NCBI RefSeq assembly: GCF_032678705.1
Contig: NZ_JAVTSS010000002.1
Location: 1-64,000 of the forward strand
DNA: 64,000 nucleotides
DNA from: Pedobacter frigiditerrae
GTDB lineage: Bacteria; Bacteroidota; Bacteroidia; Sphingobacteriales; Sphingobacteriaceae
Direction: 5' to 3'
The notes below the pieces were generated by a model. That model did not search any database and had not been told where the DNA came from. It worked only from the letters and a program-made list of their open reading frames with translations. Both the position numbers and the translations under genes were made by a program. The first letter of the stretch is position 1, and every line of letters starts with the position of its first letter. This document shows positions 58,671 through 64,000 of the stretch, piece after piece.

Positions 58671-60371
58671 ATGAATTTAAATATAAAAGCAACTGCACAA
58701 AACACCTATGATGCTATTGTTGTAGGGTCTGGAATTAGTGGTGGATGGGCAGCAAAAGAATTAACTGAAAAAGGATTAAAAGTTCTACTGCTTGAACGCG
58801 GTAGAAATATTGAACATATTAAGGATTATACCACAGCCATGATGAAACCATGGGAATTTAAACATCGTGGTAAATTAACCGAAGAGCAGAAAAAAACTCA
58901 TCCTGTACAAAAAAGAGATTACCCATATACAGAATTTAACGAAAGTTTTTGGGTTAACGATGAAGAATGTCCTTATACTGAAATCAAAAGATTCGATTGG
59001 TATCGCGGTTTTCACGTTGGTGGAAAATCGTTAATGTGGGGTCGTCAGAGTTATCGTTTAGGCGATTTGAACTTTGAAGAAAACGCAAAGGATGGACATG
59101 GTGCTGATTGGCCAATTCGATATAAGGACATCTCCCCTTGGTATGATTATGTAGAGAAATTTGCAGGAATTAGTGGCGCAGCAGAGAACTTCCCTCATTT
59201 TATGGATGGCCAATATTTGCCACCAATGCAAATGAACATTGTAGAAAAAACTGTTAAAAAACGTGTTGAAGAGCATTACAATAGGTCTCGAATTATAACG
59301 ATGGGTCGCGTAGCTAACTTAACCGTAGAACACGGCGGAAGAGGAAGTTGCCAATATAGAAATTTATGTAGTAGAGGTTGTCCTTTTGGCGCTTATTTTA
59401 GCACACAATCTTCTACAATGCCAGCCGCGGTGGCAACAGGTAATTTAACTTTAAGACCATATTCTTTGGTTAATGAAATTATCTACGACAAAGAAACTCA
59501 AAAGGCAAAAGGAGTAAGAATTATCGATTCTGAAACAATGGAACATCATGAATATTTCGCGAAAATTGTATTCGTAAACGGTTCAACATTGGGTTCAACT
59601 TTCTTATTATTAAACTCAACTTCCGCAGAACATCCAAATGGATTAGGAAATGGAAGTGGCGAGCTTGGTCATAACTTGATGGATCATCATTTCCGTTGTG
59701 GTGCAAATGGAAAAGCTGAAGGTTTTGAAGATAAATATACTTACGGTAAAAGAGCTAACGGGATTTATATTCCTCGTTACAGAAATATTGGTAATGATAA
59801 AAGGGATTATGTACGTGGTTTTGGTTTCCAAGGTTCGGCAAGCAGAGGCAATTGGCACGATGAGATTGCTGAATTAGCTTTTGGTGGCGACTTCAAAGAT
59901 CTAATGAGTACCCCTGGCAACTGGACAATGGGTTTAGGTGGGTTCGGCGAAACTTTACCATTTCATAAAAACCACGTTTATATCGATAAATCTAAAAAAG
60001 ATAAGTGGGGTCAACCAGTATTGGCAATTGATTGTGAATTTGGAGAAAACGAAGCAAAAATGCGAGTTGACATGATGAACGATGCTGCTGAAATGTTAGA
60101 AGCTGCTGGTTTAAAAGATGTTAAAACATTTGATAACGGTTCTGAACCAGGCATGGCTATTCACGAAATGGGAACAGCTAGAATGGGACTTGATCCTAAA
60201 ACATCAGTGTTAAACAAATGGAACCAAATGCATGAGGTTAAAAATGTATTTGTAACTGATGGTTCATGCATGCCTTCTGCAGCTTGTCAAAATCCATCAT
60301 TAACTTATATGGCATTAACTGCTAGAGCAGCAGATTTTGCAGTTAGCGAATTAAAAAAAGGAAACTTATAG
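58671..60371 (+). CDS. GMC-type FAD dehydrogenase with three-cysteine Fe-S site
   Basis: A 566-residue flavoprotein without its own signal. The FAD motif GSGISGG is at 19-25, the GGKSLMWGRQSYR block near 115, and the GMC_oxred_C end contains HEMGTARMG and ACQNPSLTYMALTARA. C227, C233 and C237 (C-x5-C-x3-C) match the [3Fe-4S] ligand pattern of FAD-glucose dehydrogenases, letting electrons pass to a cytochrome. It would oxidise a sugar, possibly at C3, in the periplasm with the subunit encoded upstream. Confidence 0.88.
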   Translation: MNLNIKATAQNTYDAIVVGSGISGGWAAKELTEKGLKVLLLERGRNIEHIKDYTTAMMKPWEFKHRGKLTEEQKKTHPVQKRDYPYTEFNESFWVNDEECPYTEIKRFDWYRGFHVGGKSLMWGRQSYRLGDLNFEENAKDGHGADWPIRYKDISPWYDYVEKFAGISGAAENFPHFMDGQYLPPMQMNIVEKTVKKRVEEHYNRSRIITMGRVANLTVEHGGRGSCQYRNLCSRGCPFGAYFSTQSSTMPAAVATGNLTLRPYSLVNEIIYDKETQKAKGVRIIDSETMEHHEYFAKIVFVNGSTLGSTFLLLNSTSAEHPNGLGNGSGELGHNLMDHHFRCGANGKAEGFEDKYTYGKRANGIYIPRYRNIGNDKRDYVRGFGFQGSASRGNWHDEIAELAFGGDFKDLMSTPGNWTMGLGGFGETLPFHKNHVYIDKSKKDKWGQPVLAIDCEFGENEAKMRVDMMNDAAEMLEAAGLKDVKTFDNGSEPGMAIHEMGTARMGLDPKTSVLNKWNQMHEVKNVFVTDGSCMPSAACQNPSLTYMALTARAADFAVSELKKGNL

Positions 60372-60393
60372 AAAGGCATAAAGGCAAAAGCTT

Positions 60394-60440
60394 AAAGACT
60401 AAAGCAAACTAAATAGCTTTAGTCTTTGGTCTTTACTCTT
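60394..60440 (+). terminator. Hairpin after the GMC gene
   Basis: AAAGACTAAAGC (60394-60405) pairs with GCTTTAGTCTTT (60416-60427) across a 10-base loop; further TCTTTACTCTTTT follows. It shares blocks with the terminator at 37879-37926. It may partly separate the first two genes from the rest of the cluster. Confidence 0.5.
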
Positions 60441-60455
60441 TTAGCTCAAAAAACT

Positions 60456-61610
60456 ATGAAAGAAAAAATAAGAATGGGTATGGTTGGCGGTGGTAAGCAG
60501 GCTTTTATTGGCGCTGTTCATCGCATGGCTGCTAACCTAGATGGTTTAATAGAACTTTGCTGTGGAGCATTTAGTTCAAATGCTGAAAATTCAATCGCAT
60601 CTGGTAAAGATTTATTCCTTCCTGAGGATAGAGTTTATACCAGTTTTACTGAGATGATTTTAACAGAAAGCAAACTTCCAGCTTCTGAAAGAATGCATTT
60701 TGTAAGCATTGTAACACCAAATCATTTGCACTTTGAACCTGCAATGTTGGCTTTAGAAAATGGTTTCCACGTATTAATAGATAAGCCAATCACTTTTAGT
60801 TTAGCAGAAGCTAAAGCTCTAAAACAAAAAGCAGAAGAAACCGGATTAATGATTTGTTTAACGCACACTTATTCGGGTTACCCGATGGTAAAACAGGCTA
60901 AACAAATGGTTGCCAATGGCGATTTAGGAAAAATAAGAAAAGTAGTTGTAGAATATCCTCAAGGTTGGTTAAGCAATCCTGCACCAAGTGATAATAAGCA
61001 AGCTGCTTGGCGAGCAGATCCAGCAAAAAGTGGGATTAGTGGTTGCATGGCAGATGTTGGCACTCACGCTGCTCATTTAGCTGAATATATTTCTGGTTTG
61101 CAAATCACTAAAATTTGTGCGGATTTAAATATTCTAGTTGAAGGTAGATTATTAGATGATGATGGTAACGTGCTATTGAGATTTAATAATGGAGCCAATG
61201 GCGTTTTATTTGCATCGCAAATAGCAGCTGGTGAGGAAAATGCAATTAAGATTTATGTTTATGGGGAAAAGGGTGGCTTAGAATGGCATCAAATGGAGCC
61301 GAATACATTAACCGTAAAATGGTTAGACCAGCCTATGCAAGTTTATAGAACTGGCAATGGCTACAATTCTGATATTGCTAAATATAATACAAGAACGCCT
61401 TCTGGTCACCCAGAGGGATATTTAGAAGCTTTCGCTAATATTTATAAAAACTTCGCACAAACTATATCTGCCTTACAAAGTGGAGAAAAGCCAAGCCCAG
61501 AAATGTTAGATTTTCCTGGTGCTGATGATGGTGTAAGAGGAATGGCATTTATAGAAAACGTAGTTGCTTCAAGTAAGTCAGATCAAAAATGGTTCGATTT
61601 TAAAATTTAA
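60456..61610 (+). CDS. Cytoplasmic Gfo/Idh/MocA family oxidoreductase
   Basis: A 384-residue NAD(P)-dependent sugar oxidoreductase. The Rossmann motif is GMVGGGKQAFIG (about 8-19), the catalytic Lys is in DKPITFSLAEAK (about 112-123), and the D-x3-H pair is in DVGTHAAHLAEY near 195. There is no signal peptide. It may work on keto-sugars produced by the periplasmic enzymes. The start at 60456 is chosen since the upstream part is inside the hairpin. The next gene follows in 3 bases. Confidence 0.88.
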   Translation: MKEKIRMGMVGGGKQAFIGAVHRMAANLDGLIELCCGAFSSNAENSIASGKDLFLPEDRVYTSFTEMILTESKLPASERMHFVSIVTPNHLHFEPAMLALENGFHVLIDKPITFSLAEAKALKQKAEETGLMICLTHTYSGYPMVKQAKQMVANGDLGKIRKVVVEYPQGWLSNPAPSDNKQAAWRADPAKSGISGCMADVGTHAAHLAEYISGLQITKICADLNILVEGRLLDDDGNVLLRFNNGANGVLFASQIAAGEENAIKIYVYGEKGGLEWHQMEPNTLTVKWLDQPMQVYRTGNGYNSDIAKYNTRTPSGHPEGYLEAFANIYKNFAQTISALQSGEKPSPEMLDFPGADDGVRGMAFIENVVASSKSDQKWFDFKI

Positions 61611-61613
61611 CAA

Positions 61614-62666
61614 ATGACAACAATACAAGGACCAGCAGTATTTTTAGCCCAGTTTATTGGAGATGAAGCCCCATTTAATTCATTAGATGGAATTTGTAAA
61701 TGGGCAGCAGGCTTAGGCTTTAAGGGCATACAAATGCCAACTTTAGATAAAAGATTTATAGACCTAAAATTAGCAGCAGAAAGTAAAACTTATGCTGATG
61801 AATTAACTGCAAAAGTAGCATCTTATGGCTTGGTAATTACCGAACTTTCTACGCATTTGCAGGGTCAACTAGTTGCGGTAAATCCTGCTTATGATTCTTT
61901 ATTTGATGCTTTTGCAGCTGACGAGGTAAAAAACAATCCAAAAGCTAGAACAGAATGGGCTGTGCAACAGATGAAATATGCGGCTAAAGCTTCTCAAAAT
62001 TTAGGATTAAAAGCCCATGCTACTTTTAGTGGCTCTTTATTATGGCATACTTTTCATCCTTGGCCGCAAAGACCAGATGGATTGGTTGATGAGGGATTTA
62101 CAGAATTAGCAAAACGTTGGACTCCCATTTTAGATGAATTTGATAACTGCGGTGTTGATGTTTGTTATGAGATTCATCCAGGAGAAGATTTATTTGATGG
62201 AGAAACTTACGAAATGTTTTTAGAAAAGGTAAATCATCACCCAAGAGCTTGTTTGCTTTATGACCCATCTCACTTTGTGTTACAACAATTAGATTATATT
62301 CAATACATCGATTTTTATCATGAGCGTATTAAAGCTTTCCATGTTAAGGATGCAGAATTTAATCCGACAGGAAAACAAGGGACTTTCGGCGGTTACCAAA
62401 GCTGGGCAAACCGTGCTGGTAGATACCGTTCGCCTGGAGATGGACAAGTAGATTTTAAACGCATTTTTAGTAAACTAACGCAGTACGATTATAAAGGTTG
62501 GGCTGTAATGGAATGGGAATGTTGTATAAAAGATTCTGAAACTGGCGCAAGAGAAGGTGCCGAATTTATTAAAAATCACATTATCCCTGTAACTACAAAA
62601 GCATTTGATGATTTTGCATCAGCTGGAGGGGATTCAAATTTTAACAAAACTATTTTAGGCATATAA
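61614..62666 (+). CDS. Sugar phosphate isomerase/epimerase-like TIM-barrel protein
   Basis: A 350-residue AP-endonuclease-2/xylose-isomerase-like TIM barrel. Metal-ligand candidates are the Glu in VCYEIHPGED (near 183), the Asp and His in LLYDPSHFVLQ (near 217) and FHVKDAEF (near 244), and the Glu in AVMEWECC (near 303). Relatives act as isomerases, epimerases or, as known for some 3-keto-sugar pathways, as lyases or hydrolases. It follows the Gfo/Idh gene by 3 bases. Confidence 0.85.
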   Translation: MTTIQGPAVFLAQFIGDEAPFNSLDGICKWAAGLGFKGIQMPTLDKRFIDLKLAAESKTYADELTAKVASYGLVITELSTHLQGQLVAVNPAYDSLFDAFAADEVKNNPKARTEWAVQQMKYAAKASQNLGLKAHATFSGSLLWHTFHPWPQRPDGLVDEGFTELAKRWTPILDEFDNCGVDVCYEIHPGEDLFDGETYEMFLEKVNHHPRACLLYDPSHFVLQQLDYIQYIDFYHERIKAFHVKDAEFNPTGKQGTFGGYQSWANRAGRYRSPGDGQVDFKRIFSKLTQYDYKGWAVMEWECCIKDSETGAREGAEFIKNHIIPVTTKAFDDFASAGGDSNFNKTILGI

Positions 62667-62679
62667 TACACACAAACAA

Positions 62680-63066
62680 ATGAAAAAAACACTTTTATTT
62701 TTAAGCGGACTTACTTTATTTTTAGCTGCCTGTGGAGGTTCTTCAGATTCTTCAGATTCAAGTTCAGCAAGTACTCCACCACCTGCGGCTTCATCGTCTT
62801 CAACGGCTATGGAACCAGGGGAATTATTAATCGTAAAATCAGACTGCGTTGGTTGTCACCACAAAGAAAATAAATTGATTGGTCCAGCTTACCAAGAGAT
62901 TGCTGCAAAGTACCCATCTAATGATGAAAATATTGCACTTTTAGCAAGCAAGATCATAAAAGGCGGAAAAGGTGTTTGGGGAGCAGTACCAATGACACCT
63001 CATACAAAAATAACTGAAGACGAAGCAAAAACGATGGTTAAATATATTCTTTCACTAAAAAAATAA
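62680..63066 (+). CDS. Cytochrome c lipoprotein (class I)
   Basis: A 128-residue lipoprotein: lipobox LAAC (Cys at 18), a Ser/Pro linker (21-43), and a cytochrome c domain with the heme site C56-V-G-C59-H60 and the axial Met M105 in VPMTPH. It is membrane-anchored on the periplasmic side and could accept electrons from the GMC dehydrogenase. It lies between the TIM-barrel gene and the Tat-exported Gfo/Idh gene in the same cluster. Confidence 0.92.
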   Translation: MKKTLLFLSGLTLFLAACGGSSDSSDSSSASTPPPAASSSSTAMEPGELLIVKSDCVGCHHKENKLIGPAYQEIAAKYPSNDENIALLASKIIKGGKGVWGAVPMTPHTKITEDEAKTMVKYILSLKK

Positions 63067-63090
63067 CATTCAACCCTAAAATCTAACCAA

Positions 63091-64000
63091 ATGGATAATG
63101 TAAAAAAAGAAACGGAAGCGAGTAAAAGTAGACGTAATTTTATTAAAACGACTGCAGTTGCATCAGCTGGATTTATGATTGTACCACGCCATGTTTTAGG
63201 TGGAACAGGATTCGTAGCTCCAAGCGATAGATTGATTATTGCAAGTGTTGGTGTTGGCGGTAAAGGTAAAAGCGATGTTGCCATGTTTGATAAAAGTGGC
63301 AAAGCAGACATTGGATTTCTTTGTGATGTAGATACGCGTAGAGCAGCGGATAGTGTAAAAGCTTTCCCAAAAGCTAAATTTTATAAAGATTGGCGGGAAA
63401 TGTATGAAAAGGAAAGCAAAAATTTTGATGCTGTTTCTGTTTCAACACCAGACCATAACCACGCTGTACAAGCCATGGCCGCCATGCAATTAGGCAAGCA
63501 TGTATATGTTCAAAAGCCTTTAGCACATGATATTTTCGAAGCAAGAGCATTAACCGCAGCAGCCAAAAAATATAATGTAGTTACCCAAATGGGAAATCAA
63601 GGTGCATCTAACAATGGCCCTCGCCAGATGAAAGAGTGGTATGACGCAGGTTTAATTGGTGATGTGCATACCGTTTATGCGTTTACCGATAGACCAGTTT
63701 GGCCACAAGGTATTCCATGGTCGGCAAATAAAGCAGACATTCCAAAGGAATTAGATTGGGATTTATGGTTAGGAACTGCTCCTTACAAAGAATTTGTAGA
63801 CAAATTAGTTCCATTTAACTGGCGTGGGTGGTGGGATTACGGAACAGGCGCACTTGGAGATATGGGTTGCCACTTGTTAGAAGCGCCATTTAGCGTATTG
63901 GGCTTAAAATATGCAACCGAAGTACAAGCAAGTGTTGGCTCTGTTTATGTCGATGAATTTAAACGAGGTTATTTCCCAGACAGTTGCCCTCCTTCTAGCC
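63091..64000 (+). CDS. Tat-exported Gfo/Idh/MocA family oxidoreductase (cut by window edge)
   Basis: An open reading frame from the ATG at 63091 to the window end, 303 codons so far, without a stop. A Tat signal is seen as SRRNFIKTTAVASAGFM (about 13-29). Then come the Rossmann region SVGVGGKGKSD near 53-63, the catalytic Lys in VQKPLAHDIFEAR near 143-155, and the D-x2-C-H segment GDMGCHLLEAPF near 256. The end lies beyond the window. Exported members of this family with tightly bound NAD oxidise or interconvert sugars in the periplasm. Confidence 0.88.
   Translation, partial: MDNVKKETEASKSRRNFIKTTAVASAGFMIVPRHVLGGTGFVAPSDRLIIASVGVGGKGKSDVAMFDKSGKADIGFLCDVDTRRAADSVKAFPKAKFYKDWREMYEKESKNFDAVSVSTPDHNHAVQAMAAMQLGKHVYVQKPLAHDIFEARALTAAAKKYNVVTQMGNQGASNNGPRQMKEWYDAGLIGDVHTVYAFTDRPVWPQGIPWSANKADIPKELDWDLWLGTAPYKEFVDKLVPFNWRGWWDYGTGALGDMGCHLLEAPFSVLGLKYATEVQASVGSVYVDEFKRGYFPDSCPPSS

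Overview
This 64-kb, AT-rich window reads as the chromosome of a member of the Bacteroidota, most likely a Pedobacter-like Sphingobacteriaceae. The signs are SusC/SusD pairs, CarboxypepD_reg-fused TonB receptors, DUF5686 and DUF2807 proteins, an SDR-type threonine dehydrogenase, -7 boxes of the TAnnTTTG type, and starts without clear Shine-Dalgarno sequences. I see no rRNA, tRNA, CRISPR array, insertion sequence or phage. The genus is an inference from gene content.

Positions 1-26,000 are mainly housekeeping: a LemA/TPM-domain/NUDIX run; dnaA with an upstream stretch that may be an origin or autoregulatory site; a methylmalonyl-CoA mutase large subunit; an A-type Fe-S carrier; a polysaccharide-precursor operon (galE, an unknown gene, rfbB, cpsB-like); waaA; an ispH-TonB receptor-hemH operon; a Fic protein; and rlmD with two small downstream genes. 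A 36-codon ORF at 25,668-25,778, too short for ordinary gene calling, has a complete Bacteroidota promoter.

Positions 26,500-38,900 hold a possible stress operon (YceI, tautomerase, SDR, NTF2-like, nitronate monooxygenase) behind a Crp/Fnr regulator with two CRP-like palindromes between them; a pheS operon with a cluster-less Rieske-like lipoprotein and a TetR regulator; kbl; a DUF5686 protein; and trhO.

Positions 39,000-55,600 are a polysaccharide utilisation locus: a propeller/Y_Y_Y/LuxR-type regulator, SusC, SusD, a LamG lipoprotein, two glycoamylase-like (GH144-type) enzymes, a GH43-like/F5-8C protein, a GH3 beta-glucosidase and a secreted esterase. GH144 plus GH3 points to beta-1,2-glucan as the likely substrate.

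After yebC and the threonine dehydrogenase gene (partner of kbl 22 kb away), positions 57,972 to the right edge encode a likely periplasmic sugar-oxidation system: a hitch-hiker subunit, a GMC flavoprotein with a predicted three-cysteine Fe-S site, two Gfo/Idh/MocA oxidoreductases (one with a Tat signal, cut by the edge), a sugar isomerase-like TIM barrel and a lipoprotein cytochrome c. A dispersed noncoding repeat with inner hairpins occurs at four sites, one of them an inverted pair.
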